From Balaenoptera acutorostrata (Eukaryota; Chordata; Mammalia; Artiodactyla; Balaenopteridae), in assembly GCF_949987535.1 (NCBI RefSeq), contig NC_080075.1, forward strand, positions 36,916,078-36,980,077: a stretch of DNA of 64,000 nucleotides. The letters run 5' to 3'. Position 1 is the first letter of the stretch. The number at the start of each line of letters is the position of its first letter. The translations under genes were made by a program, and so were the position numbers. Below are positions 23,628-35,265 of the stretch, one piece after another. The notes beneath the pieces were generated by a model, which did not search any database, was not told the DNA's origin, and saw only the letters and a program-made list of their open reading frames with translations.

Positions 23628-24511
23628 TTCCCGGGCAGGAGGCAGTAAAATGTTTCACTGGAAGAGGAAAAGTAAAAGCAAAACCCTCTTCTCTAGAAAT
23701 GATAAAGCTGGTGTTCATTAACATTTGAAGAGACAGTACTTTTTGTATTCCAATAACTCTTTTATTCTTTTGGATGAATTCAACAGACAGATATCTCCTT
23801 CCAATTGTGTTCCCTATGAAAATAATATAATTGATTTCAGACAAGTGTTATTTCCAAATTAGTTTATTTTCTCGTTTGTATATTTTAGTTTCTTGCTTAG
23901 TTCTGGTCAGAAATCCTATGAGCTATGCATTTTAATTTATAATTAAATAACCAAGTAATAATAGAACATTACCAATAGGCTGGTCATAAAAAGCCAGTAC
24001 TTTAAAAGAAATACATAGGGACAAAGCATAGTGAAGAAAATAGAGAAATACAGGTTAAAGTTGAAAGTTGGTTCTTAATTTGCCATTATTACCGTCTCAA
24101 CTCAATTCCATAATAATTGCCTAGTTATGTGCTAGGCACTATGGGAAAACTAGTAAATTAATAGACCTAAGAGAACCTCACACATGTTAAATTGGGGAAA
24201 AATTTGCATTATAATTATTTAACAGAAGCATAAGGTAATGTCACTGCCCTCAAAATAGTTTGAAGTACCCCTAGCAGCCAGCCATCTGATTTAGCTTTTT
24301 CATAGCATGAGCATCTTTTCTATAGCACCACTGACAAGGGCCATCAGGCACTATTTAAACCATTTCAGATGCTCAGGCATCTCAGATAATCCACACTGAT
24401 GGGACACATTGAGTAAACCCAATACCTTATCCTATGGGAACCCATCAAAAACGTGAACATGGCTTTCATGGCCATCACTTTAACCTTTCAGCTACAGATT
24501 CAACATTGTAT
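23628..24511. other. Unique DNA, no gene seen
   Basis: No repeat or coding signature is recognised. Confidence 0.4.
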
Positions 24512-24545
24512 TAGCAGGGTTCTCCAGAGAAACAGAACCAGTTAA

Positions 24546-24587
<42 letters not shown>

Positions 24588-24968
24588 CGTGGGGGGGTGG
24601 GGGGGAGAGAGAGAGAGACAGGTGGGGTGGGGGGAGAGGGAGGGAGAGAGAGGAAGAATTGGGTCATGCAGTTGTGGGAACCAGAGAGGCTGCAGTCTGT
24701 AAGGCAGGCTGGAAATTCAGGTAAGAGTTGGTGTCGCAGTTTTGAGGTGAATTTCTTCTTCGGGAGACCTCGGTCTTTGCTCTTAAGGCCTTCAACTGAT
24801 TGGATGAGGCCCACCCATATTCTGGAGGTAATTGACTTTACTCAGAGTCTGCTGATTTAAATTTTAATCACATCTGAAAAATACCCTCACAGCAACATCT
24901 AGACTAGTATTTGACCAAATGAATGGGCACCACTGTCCAGCCAAGGTGATGCATAAAATTAACCATCA
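24512..24968. repeat. Old eutherian interspersed repeat with internal microsatellite
   Basis: Begins 'gcagggttctccagagaaac' and ends 'ataaaattaaccatcacatc'. In between is the familiar 'ggccttcaactgattggatg' text. I recognise it as a common eutherian repeat but will not name the family. Its internal simple-sequence segment has become (ac)19 at 24548-24585 and a g/ga-rich block at 24590-24655. Confidence 0.6.
24548..24585 (+). repeat. (AC)19 microsatellite
   Basis: Uninterrupted ac repeat followed by a G-run block (gtggggggg...) and a (ga)n stretch. Likely polymorphic in length. Confidence 0.95.
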
Positions 24969-25595
24969 CATCATTTCACCCTTTGGCTTCATTGATATGT
25001 CAGTTAGAATTCGAGCCACTGCTGGGGACAAGAACTTCATTCCCTGGTTCTATGTTTCTCTGAGAAGAATTAGAGTCACATTGGCTGACGGCCTGATTGT
25101 TTAATCTAGGAGACGTCGCTGAGCGTTCCTGGCTGAGTCCACACAGGGTTGGTAGCAGACCCACCTGCCTGCAGAGTGTGACCTTCTCCCTGCCTGTGCT
25201 GAGCTCACCCGACAGGCTCAACCCCTTCCAGGCAGAGGCCTGTGGTTCTGGCAGCTACACTTAGTGTTTGGGTTGCGGGACCGGATTCGCATGTCTGTTT
25301 AACCGCAGTTCAAGTTCTTTCGGAAAAAGCTGACATTTGGATTTCTATCTATCTGACTTCTTTGTGTGTTTCTCAGGTGAATCTGAAATCTGAGAAGACA
25401 AGGGTGTGATTAATTGTCACCTCTAAATTCTCATCAGCCTCCCCACTGGGAATGTGCTCTACTTGGTCTATGACCATTTTCAAATGGGCTCTCAGAATGG
25501 AACCAACCTTTCCCCCTTCATGTGATAGTGCGGATTAAGTGAGGCTGTCCCTCCTTTAATCCGTGGCCTTTGGGGGTCACCCCATCGGTGCTGTC
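24969..25595. other. Unique DNA, no gene seen
   Basis: No coding or repeat signature is recognised. Confidence 0.4.
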
Positions 25596-25768
25596 TCTTC
25601 CAAGCTGTGTGACCTCAATCTCCCTTTTGATCTCAGTCTCCTTGTTCACAAAATGGGCTAATGTTACCTACATCATAGAGATGCTGTGGGTTTAATAAAT
25701 GAGGTTATGAATTTAAAGCATCTGATGAAAATGCCCCATAGATAGTAGGTGCTCAATACACAGTGGCC
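25596..25768 (+). mobile_element. MIR SINE fossil
   Basis: 'aagctgtgtgacctcaatctccctt ... cagtctccttgttcacaaaatgggctaatgttacctacatcatagagatgctgtgggtttaataaatgag ... gatagtaggtgctcaata' is a near-complete forward MIR, including its 3' end. Confidence 0.8.
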
Positions 25769-25789
25769 AATAATAATAATAATAAAAAT

Positions 25790-26113
25790 AGGGACTTCCC
25801 TGGTGGCGCAGTGGTTAAGAATCCGCCTGCCAATGCAGGGAACATGGGTTCGAGCCCTGGTCCGGGAAGATCTCACATGCCACAGAGCAACTAATCCCAT
25901 GCGCCACAACTACTGAGCCTGCGTGTCACAAGTACTGAAGCCCGTGCACCTGGAGCCCGTGCTCCACAACAAGAGAAGCCACAGCGATGAGAAACCTGTG
26001 CACCGCAACAAAGAGTAGCTCCCGCTCGCTGCAACTAGAGAAAGCCCACGCGCAGCAACAAAGACCGAATGCAGCCAAAAATAAAATAAATTAAATAAAT
26101 AAATTTATTTTAA
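25790..26113 (+). mobile_element. CHR-type SINE
   Basis: The head ggacttccctggtggcgcag, a B box ggttcgagccc near 25847 and a tail ending in taaat repeats identify the family. The flanks aataataataataaaa on both sides (about 25770-25787 and 26114-26132) look like a TSD within a simple (taa)n sequence, so its exact length is ambiguous. It inserted at the 3' end of the MIR before it. Confidence 0.9.
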
Positions 26114-26479
26114 AAAATAATAATAATAAAATTGTGGGCAGTTCCTATCACAGTCTTGGTTCATTTGGGGTCACTTCCAGACAAGTTCTCCTCCCACAAT
26201 TTGTATTAGTTTAATGAACTGTTAGACCAAAAAGCAGAATTTTACACCTCATCAGTTTCAAAGCTGAATCATTTGGGTGTGTTACCTGTTGAAGGAATCC
26301 TTCCCACGTTCAGTAATCTCTGCATCTTACCTCCCACCCTTTCTAATTCTTATAAATCATCACATATTTATTGTCCGATTTAGGTCTGTCCTCTCTAAAT
26401 TCTTTGGGAACAGTTTTCCACCAGCTATACATACCTAATTATAATCTCCTCCAGGTTTATAGTGTCCCTAATTATCACG

Positions 26480-27090
26480 AGGAAGATCTTGTCAAATTGA
26501 GGCTTCAAACGTTTACTGACCCTGTTACCGTAACCAGACTCTGGGCTGGGTGCAGGAGTTGCCAAAATGCAAGATCCAGTCCCTGTCTTCAGAAGCTTCC
26601 AGACCAGTGGGCAATAGGAACACCAAAAAGCAGGTACAACGCAGAATGGTCTTCCCTGCAAGGGGAAGCCAGGAGGGTCAGATGGCACAGACGAGGGTCA
26701 TCTTGCCCCCCTCTGAGGTTCAGGAAGACTTCCCAGAGGACAAGGTGCCTGAGTTTAATGTATAGGAGGAGAAGGATTTAGCCAAGCAGAGAAAGCAAAG
26801 AAGCACGTTAACTTCAGAGGAAAGAATCCATCCAAAGGCAGGGCATGGAGAAGAGAGGAGATGGCAAAGGAGGGGAATTATCCAGCTTGTTAGGGCCAGA
26901 GCCCAGGGTACCCGTGGGGCAGTGGACCCCAGGGGCCCACATGAAGGGTAGGAATGCCATGCACATACTGCTCTATCACCCCCACACGCAAAGAAGAGCA
27001 ATTGAAGGATTTTACACAGGGAAGTAATGTGATCCAAATGGCATTTAGGAAGATTACTATAGCCTTGTATGGGAGGAGAGAAAAGTTTCT
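26480..27090. mobile_element. LINE-2-like ancient repeat
   Basis: A long diverged stretch: 'ccctgtcttcagaagcttcc ... ggaagacttcccagaggacaagg ... gagaaggatttagccaagcagagaaag ... ttttacacagggaagtaatgtgatcc'. It has the wording of the long L2-derived segment common in mammals (aggaaggcttcctggaggagg ... gtgacatgatcag). Orientation is probably minus, but I am not certain. Confidence 0.55.
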
Positions 27091-27182
27091 TTCCAAGAAG
27101 CTTTTCAGTGCCACAGCTGAAGGCAAAGAAATCCAGAAGAAAGTGTGTGGCAGAAAATTTCTTTATTTGAGGGCTAGATTTT

Positions 27183-27504
27183 TTTTTAATTAATTAATTT
27201 ATTTATTATTTTATTTTTGGCTGCGTTGGGTCTTTGTTACTGTGCACGGGCTTTCTCTAGTTGCAGTGAGTGGGGGCTTCTCTTCATTGCAGTGCACGGG
27301 CTTCTCATCGCGCTGGCTTCTCTTGTTGCAGAGCACGGGCTCTAAGCGCGCGGGCTTCAGTAGTTGTGGCATGCAAGCTCAGTAGTTGTGGCACACGGAC
27401 TTAGTTGCTTCGCGGCATGCGGGATCTTCCCGGACCAGGGCTCAAACCCATGTCCCCTGCCTTGGCAGGCGGATTCTTAACAACTGCACCACCAGGGAAG
27501 CCCC
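27183..27504 (-). mobile_element. CHR-type SINE, reverse orientation
   Basis: The plus strand reads from a T-rich head (tttaattaattaattt) to 'caccaccagggaagcccc'. The 15-nt TSD tgagggctagatttt at 27168-27182 and 27505-27519 is perfect, suggesting a fairly recent insertion. Confidence 0.93.
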
Positions 27505-27519
27505 TGAGGGCTAGATTTT

Positions 27520-28397
27520 AAAGGTGTTACGCTTGGGAGGAGAAGTTACAATGTTCTCACAGTAAAACAAGTAAAGGGAGTCATAGACTTGAGTTGGGTG
27601 GGACATCACAAGGCCACCTGGACCACGTCCCTGCTTTGATGCAGCCGTGGTGTTTCAGCTGGCATAATGGTGCCAAGACAGCTGAGGCTTGGGAATCGAA
27701 GTGACTGGTCCACGTGATAGAACCTGCAGTCACGGGTGGAAGGCCGAGATGTCGGCTGCTGTTATGCCTGGAGACATCTGTCCACTGCAGGCCCTTGCCA
27801 TGACGATATGGCGAGTGGAGAGGACACAGAACGGGAAACTGGCTTCTCCCTTCAGATCTGCCAGGAAGGAACAACTGTATTCAGTTTCTTGATGCACAGT
27901 CATGTCAGTGACGATCCTCATGCAGAGAACTTTCCGTTTATTCCCCTTTTTGAAAAATAATAGCCAAATGGGGCACTCCGTCACCTGTGCTCTGGGACAA
28001 AAATTTTTGAAGAGGTTTATTTTAAGAAGAGAAGCATTTGCAGAGATTTCTCTTACTACCTTATAGATGTCTAAAGTGCGTCAGGTCTTCTGAAGTACTC
28101 TTGCTAATTCGAGAATGTCAGGAAATACAAAAACACTAATTTCCAGAGACATGAGCCTTGAGCCATTTTCTGGCCCTAGCCTATTATTGATACTTTATGG
28201 GGTAAGTCAAAATGGGTCAGATCTGGCCAAGAGAAGAGCAAGGGAAACATTCTTGGAGGGAAGGAGGAAGGGAACAATCTAAGCTAAGAATGAATGTGAA
28301 AGACTAAAGCTGCAGAGATGGACTAGGGTGTTCTCTTGTCAAGACAAAAGAAGATGACACCATACGTAACAGTAGGCAGGTGCTTTGTTTCACTGTT
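27520..28397. other. Unique DNA, no gene seen
   Basis: A weak MIR-like phrase near 27670-27740 is too diverged to call. Nothing else is recognised. Confidence 0.4.
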
Positions 28398-28585
28398 TAA
28401 TAATAATTACAGCTAATTTTTATATAGTTCTTATCCTGTGCCCAGCACATGCATTAACTCATGGGAGTCTCACAGTAACCCAAGGAGATGGATACTATTA
28501 TTGCCCCCATTTTACAGGAGAGAAAACCAAGTTGCAAAGAGATTGGGCAATTTGTCCACCCTCACACAAAGAGAAATTAAACCCA
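28398..28585 (-). mobile_element. MIR SINE fossil, reverse orientation
   Basis: 'cctgtgcccagcacatgcattaactcatgggagtctcacagtaacccaaggagatggatactattattgcccccattttacaggagagaaaacc' is a textbook reversed MIR core. Confidence 0.85.
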
Positions 28586-29254
28586 GGGAATTTGGCTTTT
28601 AACCTGACACTAGGAAGAGTTGCATTTAGCTGTATTTTGTTCTTGTCGATTTTATTAAGAGCAGATGCAAACAGGATTTTAAGATCATTTGTTCTGAGTC
28701 GAAAACACATGCCTTGGCCTTGATTCACACCTGGAGGAATTTTAATTTCTTGGTTGTGCTTCCTTGAGGCCCATATTATTTTCAAAAGTATAATCGGAAA
28801 ATATAAAATAATTATGGATACTGGCTTCTAGATTAAACAACTGCTGAACTTGGGCAAACAGATCAAATTAAGGCTGAATCTCTTTCTTATGAAAATTTTC
28901 CTTATTTTATATGTAGGAGTTTGTTTTTGTTCTTGTTGAACTCCGGGACTTAGAAGTAGACATATTTATTTAGTTTGGCCCAGATCTAGTATGTGTTGCT
29001 TGGTCTATTCTTTTTAGTTTATTGTATCTCTTAATCTTCTACACATGCAACCAGGGACCTCAGTGATGAGGGCATTGGAAAAATCTAAACAAACAATAAA
29101 TTCTGGCTACACGATTCCCTATAAATGGAGTGCTTAATAAAATAATGCTTGGAAACGTGATGTTAGAATGATCAGATCCGTATGAAGTCACCAAATTATA
29201 AATTTCCAGTGCTTGCCATAACTGGTAATATTTTTCCTTATAGCCTGAAATATT
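28586..29254. other. Unique DNA, no gene seen
   Basis: No recognised feature. Confidence 0.4.
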
Positions 29255-29269
29255 TGTGATCAGTATTTT

Positions 29270-29574
29270 TTTTTTAATTTTTATTTATTATTTATTTATT
29301 ATGTTTATTTTTGGCTGTGTCGGGTCTTCATTTCTGTGTGAGGGCTTTCTCCAGTTGCGGCGAGTGGGGGCCACTCTTCATCGCGGTGCGCGGGCCTGTC
29401 ACTATCGCGACCTCTTTTGTTGCGGAGCACAGGCTCCAGTCGCGCAGGCTCAGTAGTTGTGGCTCACGGGCCTAGTTGCTCCGCGCCATGTGGGATCTTC
29501 CCAGACCAGGGATCGAACCCGTGTCCCCTGCATCGGCAGGCAGATTCTCAACCACTGCGCCACCAGGGAAGCCC
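29270..29574 (-). mobile_element. CHR-type SINE, reverse orientation
   Basis: Reads in reverse from the ttattta-rich tail to 'gcgccaccagggaagccc'. The B box appears reversed as 'gggatcgaaccc' near 29509. The 15-nt TSD tgtgatcagtatttt at 29255-29269 and 29575-29589 is perfect. Many CpG sites survive, consistent with a relatively young copy. Confidence 0.93.
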
Positions 29575-29965
29575 TGTGATCAGTATTTTGTACATGATAA
29601 AACAAAACAGTTCCTTGTTTTGAGAAGCAAATGTGATTGAGTATTAGATGGTTCAAATAAACCTAGAAGCCATGATGATTTACTACTAATTCTGAAGCTT
29701 CAGTTACAAGCCCCGTCTTCTTGGTTGCCCCATTGGAGTTCAAAAAACTACTCTTTCCTTGGCAAGGACTGAACACCCTCACAGAAAGCTTCCCTGAACT
29801 TCCACCTGGCACACTCAGGTGGCACCTGATGTCTGTCCTCAGTGGCACCTGGTACTGAGAACAGCACTCCAAATTTCCAATAGTCTCAACTGCCATAGAG
29901 CTTTGTTTTAACTTATTCTCCTGCTCCTGGCTCTTCTCTTTTCCTTGTGTAGTCCAAACAATTTA

Positions 29966-30090
29966 ACCATTCCACAAGTGTTTATTAAGTACCTACTCTG
30001 CTCTAAGGACTGAGGAAAGGATGGTAAGTTAGAAAGACATAGCCACTGTCCTCACAGACCTGATGATCTAGAAGGGAAGATACAATAACA
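29966..30090. mobile_element. L2-like fragment
   Basis: 'acaagtgtttattaagtacctactctgctctaaggactgagg ... catagccactgtcctcacagacctgatgatctagaagggaagatacaataaca' matches the common phrase ending an L2 in complement (tttattgagcacctactatg ... ccctgccctcatggagctt). Confidence 0.6.
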
Positions 30091-31570
30091 GTAAAGCATG
30101 ACGGTAGAAGCACAGTATGCAGTGGAAATGCATAGAGAATATAAATATCAGAATAAATACACTAAAATGTTGAAGCGGTTCTCAAGTGGTGGGACTTTAG
30201 TTAATGCTTTCAAATTTAGTACCGTATTTCAAGGTCTTTCCAAGTTTAATTTAATGGGCAAAGATATTTTTATAAAGGGACTTTTAAGAACAAAATATAT
30301 TTTTTAGTCTATTCAAATACTTAAGTTTTAAGATTTTTTTACTATTATCAAAAATAAATTTTCATATTTATTCTGTTATGAAGCACCATTTTGCAGACAG
30401 TGACTCTAGACCCCAGTCAACCTAACAAAGCCCTTCCTTCAATTATGCCACCATTGGCTGCCTTAGACAAACACACTTCCCATTTTAAAAGGTCTTAGGC
30501 AGCCCTCACCGCCACATTGCCTCTCCATGAAATTTCATCTACCTCATTCTTCCTCCTCTCAATTTCATGAACAGATGCTGAAGAATATAAACTGTAGTCA
30601 CATGAAAATTTAGACTATTCCATGACTTTATCCTCAGCTTCTCTTTCAGAAGCTCTGATGTCAACAAAACAACACATAGATTACATTTGTTTATATAAGC
30701 GAAATCAACAAGATCATCAATTATAACAAGATAAAAGACCTTGATTATGTCCAAAGACCAAGATGATTTAGAAAGAAGCCAGCCAACCTGAAGCAGCATC
30801 CAGAACCTTTACAGATGCTCTGCTGTCGATATCTGTTTGATAAGATTGCTTTTTCCAATTTGAAGGTAGAAGTTTGCGGTCCTCATTTCTTTGTAATGCT
30901 AAAAGTAAACCAAGAATAATTTCCTCAGGTGGTAAATGCATTTTCCTAATAATAAAAGTGGTAACACAAGTTTGTTAGAAAGAACTTACAGAGCCCAGAA
31001 AAAGTTTATTGAAGAAAACAAAACCCCACACAATCTAACTGGGAGATGTCCACTTTCACCTTTAAATCCCTGTAGAGTTGGTTTTATACCGATTGTAGGG
31101 TATATTCTGCCCTTTTCACTTAACATTATGTTGGGAGTATGTCATTACTTTATATATATTTCTTTTCACGGCTTTCTAATACTCTATTGAATGGACATAC
31201 TACTTACTTAACGATTCTCTTATTTATGTATGTTTAGATGACGCCTATTATTTTGCTATTATGTTATAATGAATATTTTGCATTATACACACATCTAAAA
31301 GACTCTAATAATTAATAATACAGATCAAATTAAAAATTTGAAGACATGTAAACATGTTTCTGCAGGTTATAAATCATAAATTGTCCTTGCTTTCCCACCC
31401 TCACGGTGCTTTTTTGCATGACCAACCAACTTAAAAACATCTACATTTGTTAGTGCATCAACCTTTTCATTATCTGTTTTCAAATTTGTTTTAATATCCT
31501 GCTTTATTTCAAAAATTCTGTAATGGAACTTGGAAGTTTTTGCCTTTTAATGCAATATGTATAGTTATCT
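30091..31570. other. AT-rich unique DNA
   Basis: No recognised repeat. It holds the weak exon candidate at 30543-30577, described separately. Text near 31080-31290 (gttttatacc ... tattttgctattatgttataatgaatatt) may be a very old LINE remnant, but I could not support it. Confidence 0.4.
30543..30577 (-). other. Possible short exon, minus strand (weak)
   Basis: On the minus strand a good acceptor (acagtttatattcttcag) precedes 35 nt that read SVHEIERRKNE when entered with one carried base. The donor GAG|GTAGAT is poor. The frame follows on from the candidate exon at 41422-41476, which ends with one extra base. Without that frame agreement it would not be listed. Confidence 0.12.
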
Positions 31571-32075
31571 TTTCTGAATAATAAATTACCCCAGAACTTA
31601 GCCTAAGACAACAAATATTTACAATCTCACACAATTTCTGTGCATCAAATACCCAGGTGCAGCCTAGCTGGGCAATTCTGATTCAGGGTCTCCCATGAGA
31701 TTCTAGTCAAGCTATCAACCTACAGCCAACCTACAGTCATCTCAAGCCCTGAGCGGCTGGAAAATCCACTTCTAAGCTTACTCATATGGTTGTTGGTAGA
31801 CCATAGTTCCTAACTGGCTGTTGGCTGGAGATCTCTGTTCCTTACCTTATGGGCTTCCCCATAGAGCTGCACAACACGGCAGCTGCTTTCCCCAGAGTGA
31901 AAGATGCAAAAGAGACAGAAAGAGAAAGGATACCACCAACAGAAGCTACAGTTTTTTGTAACACGTACCATCACTTTTACCATATTCTATGGTCACACAG
32001 ACCAACCTTGGTACGGTGTGGGAGAGCTCTACACGAGGGTGTGAATACCAAAAGAAGAGGCTCATTTGGATTTTA
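31571..32075. repeat. Old eutherian interspersed repeat
   Basis: 'aataaattaccccagaacttagcctaagacaacaaatatttac ... gttgttggtagacc ... ggctgttggctggag ... ttatgggcttccccatagagctgcacaacacggcagctgc ... ggtgtgaataccaaaagaagaggctcat' is a common eutherian repeat I recognise by its text. The family is not named, to avoid a false label. Confidence 0.6.
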
Positions 32076-32199
32076 TTTTGAAACCATAAAATCTTAGAGA
32101 CTGACTACAACATATAGTAATCTTTATGAGGACCCAAAATACATTTGTAATGATCTTCTGTCAAAAAATCCTTCATGAGCTGCTACTTAGAAGACAGTT

Positions 32200-32545
32200 T
32201 ACCACTACCTAGTAAGTTTGAACATTCACCAGTCCTACAATCTCAACTCTAGGCTTAACTTCCTAAAGAAAGTCTTTCAGTCTTTCACATGTGCACCAGG
32301 GCACATATACAAGAATGTTCTATGCAGCAGTGTTTGTAATAGAAATCAATCAATAACAGTCTAGATGCCCATCAATAGAAAAAAATAACACAATCAATTG
32401 TGGGGTGTTGGTATAATAAAATGCTATACAGCAGTGAAACTGATGGAATAAGAACTACCCACATCAGTCCAGTTGCAACCGTTGAATGAAAAAAGCAAGA
32501 CACAGGTATGATATATTTCACAATAAAGTAAATTTAAAAAGCACA
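32200..32545 (+). mobile_element. Old L1, end of ORF2
   Basis: 'cacatgtgcaccagggcacatatacaagaatgttctatgcagcag ... tagatgcccatcaatag ... aatgctatacagcagtgaaac' is the 3' part of an ancient L1M-type ORF2. It is far more diverged than the other L1 copies here. Confidence 0.65.
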
Positions 32546-32599
32546 TCATATAGTAAAAACATTACGATGATACTTTCAACAAGAAAACGGTGGTTAACA

Positions 32600-32840
32600 G
32601 AAATGAAGCACTCACTATGCTACAGGCACTACGATAAGCATGTCAAGTTGTTTTTATTTAATTCTCACAACAGGTAGAAGGTTAAAATTAGTCTTTTTTT
32701 CCTCATTTGCCAGATGAGAAAGCTTAAACTTATAGAAATAAAAACATTTTCCCAAGTTCACACAACCAGTATGTCATAGAGCTAGGATTTGAACCCAGGC
32801 GGAATGATTCTAGAGCCAACTGTCCTAACTGCTAACTTAA
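32600..32840 (-). mobile_element. MIR SINE fossil, reverse orientation
   Basis: 'tgaagcactcactatgctacaggcactacgataagc ... tttaattctcacaacagg ... ctcatttgccagatgagaaagc ... gctaggatttgaacccaggcggaatgattctagagcc' spans nearly the whole MIR. Confidence 0.85.
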
Positions 32841-33079
32841 AATCTGGGTTTGTTCCTAGATTTAGCTCCATGTGTCAATGACAAAATGAAACACTAAATC
32901 GCTTATGTGTTGAAATGATGTCTGAATGGATACCTAGTCCTTGCACAGGTGAATGGGCCAATTCATCATCTCTCCAGGTTCTCCCGCCTCTCTGCACTGT
33001 GCCCTGACGATGAGATAGACCTCGCCTTTCTGCTAGGATTCCAGGCGACTCTCCTGTAAACACCAACCGGATAACAGGG

Positions 33080-33332
33080 CCTATTTATTGAGCATTTACT
33101 GGTAAGTCAGGCATTCATCTAAGTGTTTAGATACACTAACTCATTGGATGCTCAAAACACCCTCTGTGGTAGATGTTACTATGATGCCCATTTTACAGGT
33201 AAGAGAACAGGCTTTGAGGAAACTGTTCCCAACAATTACACAGCTTGTAGGTGACAGTGCCAAGACTTAAACCCAGGCATTCTAGCTTCCAAGCCTATGG
33301 TCGTAACCACTCATATACTGCCTCCCATGAAG
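33080..33332 (-). mobile_element. MIR SINE, near full length, reverse orientation
   Basis: 'ggcctatttattgagcatttactggtaagtcaggcattcatctaag ... atgcccattttacaggtaagagaacaggc ... acagcttgtaggtgacagtgcc ... cttaaacccaggcattctagc ... cgtaaccactcatatactgcc' gives all MIR landmarks in order. Confidence 0.88.
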
Positions 33333-33544
33333 TATTATGCTTAGAGTAAAGGCACATAAGGAAAAAACTGGCTCTTTTTCTAATGAAATATATAAAATAT
33401 AGAGACCTCACTGATATTCTAAAGAACTTCCATTATCAGATTTTCCTAAGGTGTCAAAAAAATGTAACATTTAACATGTGTACTAGGAAAAAACATGATG
33501 GCTTCATCTTGGAGACAGTAAGAACAATACAGTTGTGTTTGAGG

Positions 33545-33631
33545 TTTTTTGTTTTATTGAAGTATAGTTGATGTACAATATTGTATTAGCTTCAGATTTA
33601 CAGCAAAGTGATTCAGTTTTATTTATATATA

Positions 33632-33683
<52 letters not shown>

Positions 33684-33812
33684 TTTTCAGATTCTTTCCC
33701 CTTATAGGCTATTATAAGATATTGAATATAGTTCCCTGTGCTATACAGTAGGTCCTTGTGGTTTATCTATTTTATATATCATAGTGTGAATCTGTTAATC
33801 CCAAACTCCTCA
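33545..33812 (-). mobile_element. L1 3'UTR tail, reverse orientation
   Basis: The reverse complement of the same L1 3'UTR type seen at 4240 and 56384: poly-T-rich start, 'attgaagtatagttgatgtacaatattg', 'gtgctatacagtaggtccttg', 'tttatctattttatata'. An internal (gt)n(at)n tract at 33624-33680 has expanded. Possible short TSDs (ttgag on both sides) are weak. Confidence 0.85.
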
Positions 33813-33939
33813 ATGCTCTTGAGTTTTTAATTTAATTTTGTTACAAGTTCACCGTCTTTCTCATCTCAAGCTAACACGATTTAATTCAACTAGTTAACAC
33901 ATTACAGGCATTTGATACACATTTATTTACTTTAAGTCA

Positions 33940-34480
33940 TTTTTTAGGGTGAGGAATGACATGTTATATATTAATCAAAATTTGGGGGCTCCCACTATAT
34001 ATGAGGCTCTAGAACACAACATATCAAGTTGGAAAAACACACAGTCTCTGCCCACAGGAGCCCCCAGCCTACAGGTTACAGTACATATAATGACAGTGCA
34101 TATAATTACCATTCAACATGTTAGGTTCTAAAACGGAGGAATACACTCTACAAGTGACTGACTCAATTTATGCTGCCCTAAAAAACAGGTGACTTTTGAA
34201 ATGAGCCATACAAGATAAGTGCCCATCACTAGGCAGAAACGGAAAGGAAGGGCATTTCTGGTAGAGGGCACAGCACGGTCCAAGGTGTGGAGGCACAAAA
34301 GCATGCCACATGTATAATTTTTTGCTGCCAGAGTGCAAATTGCTTAGGGGGACACGGTGGAAAATGACCCTGGAAAGGCCAGTGGCAGAGGGCAACAGGG
34401 AAGCAAAGATTTTTTAAGCAGGAGGGTATCATGGCTATTATTTTATAATGATAACTCTGGTGAAGCGAGTCTGAAGGCTA
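33940..34480. mobile_element. LINE-2-like ancient repeat
   Basis: 'cacacagtctctgcccacaggagcccccagcctacaggttacagtac ... gacttttgaaatgagccatac ... ggaagggcatttctggtagagggcacagcacggtccaaggtgtggaggc ... ttttttaagcaggagggtatcatggct' has the word order of the long L2-derived segment also seen at 26480-27090. Probably minus orientation. Confidence 0.6.
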
Positions 34481-34534
34481 TTTTAACAATTCAGTCAAAC
34501 AATACCAGGAGTCTGAACCTTATGAAACAAGTAG

Positions 34535-34680
34535 TATTTCAGACCCCATTTTACAGATGAGAAAATCAAGGCACAGAGGAATATAACACCTTGTCCAATG
34601 GTGCACAGCTGCTAAATAGGGGAGCCAAATTCAAACCCAGGTAGTGGGACAGTAATGTCCCCTGCACGTGTCACTGCTCT
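34535..34680 (-). mobile_element. MIR SINE fossil, reverse orientation
   Basis: 'agaccccattttacagatgagaaaatcaaggcacagaggaatataacaccttgtcc ... acagctgctaaataggggagccaaattcaaacccaggtag' matches the MIR minus-strand layout. Confidence 0.85.
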
Positions 34681-35039
34681 GCCAGGCCGGCTGATGATCA
34701 TGGCAGGTGAGAAGGGAGAGAGCAAAGACAGGTAGAGCCTTGAGCTTGAACTACAGAGCGGAGTGGACGGTGCTCCCAGAGAACACTACGTGGATCACAG
34801 AGAAGAAGCAGGTTGGGTGAGGAATCGATCAATTCCGTCTCAGACATGAGTGCAGGAGGTCTGTGAGAGCCAGGTCGTGACACCAGAGGGCTATTGAAAA
34901 TGCCAGAACGAAGCTTCAGGAGAGGTGTGGGCAGAGAAAGTCAAGCCAGACATGGAATACCCTGCTAAATAGACTCTGTTCCACCCAAGACCCACATCCT
35001 GAAGACGCAGAACCTGAGGCCCTGAGAGGCAGTTCAGAA
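34681..35039. other. Unclassified, possibly more L2-like sequence
   Basis: Text such as 'agacaggtagagccttgagc' and 'gaggtctgtgagagccagg' is reminiscent of old LINE sequence but too diverged to call. No gene seen. Confidence 0.3.
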
Positions 35040-35265
35040 GAGAGAGCTCTAGAACCAGACTCATGTTCAAATGCTAAGCTTAAATGTACGTTCTGGGAGA
35101 CGTTTCTTCACTTTTCCAACCAGAGTTTTTCATTCATTAATGGAGACTATAACACTTCATTTGTCACATTGTTGTAAGGATTAAAATTAATATGCATATA
35201 AAGCACCTGGCACATTGCTTTCCAAAAGTAAGTGCTGAGTAAATGGTGATCATTATTATTATCAT
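35040..35265 (+). mobile_element. MIR SINE fossil
   Basis: 'gagagctctagaaccagactcatgttcaaat ... tcattaatggagactataacacttcatttgtcacattgttgtaaggattaaaattaatatgcatataaagcacctggcacattg ... aagtgctgagtaaatgg' is a near-complete forward MIR. It is the last recognisable transposon before a long transposon-free stretch. Confidence 0.85.
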
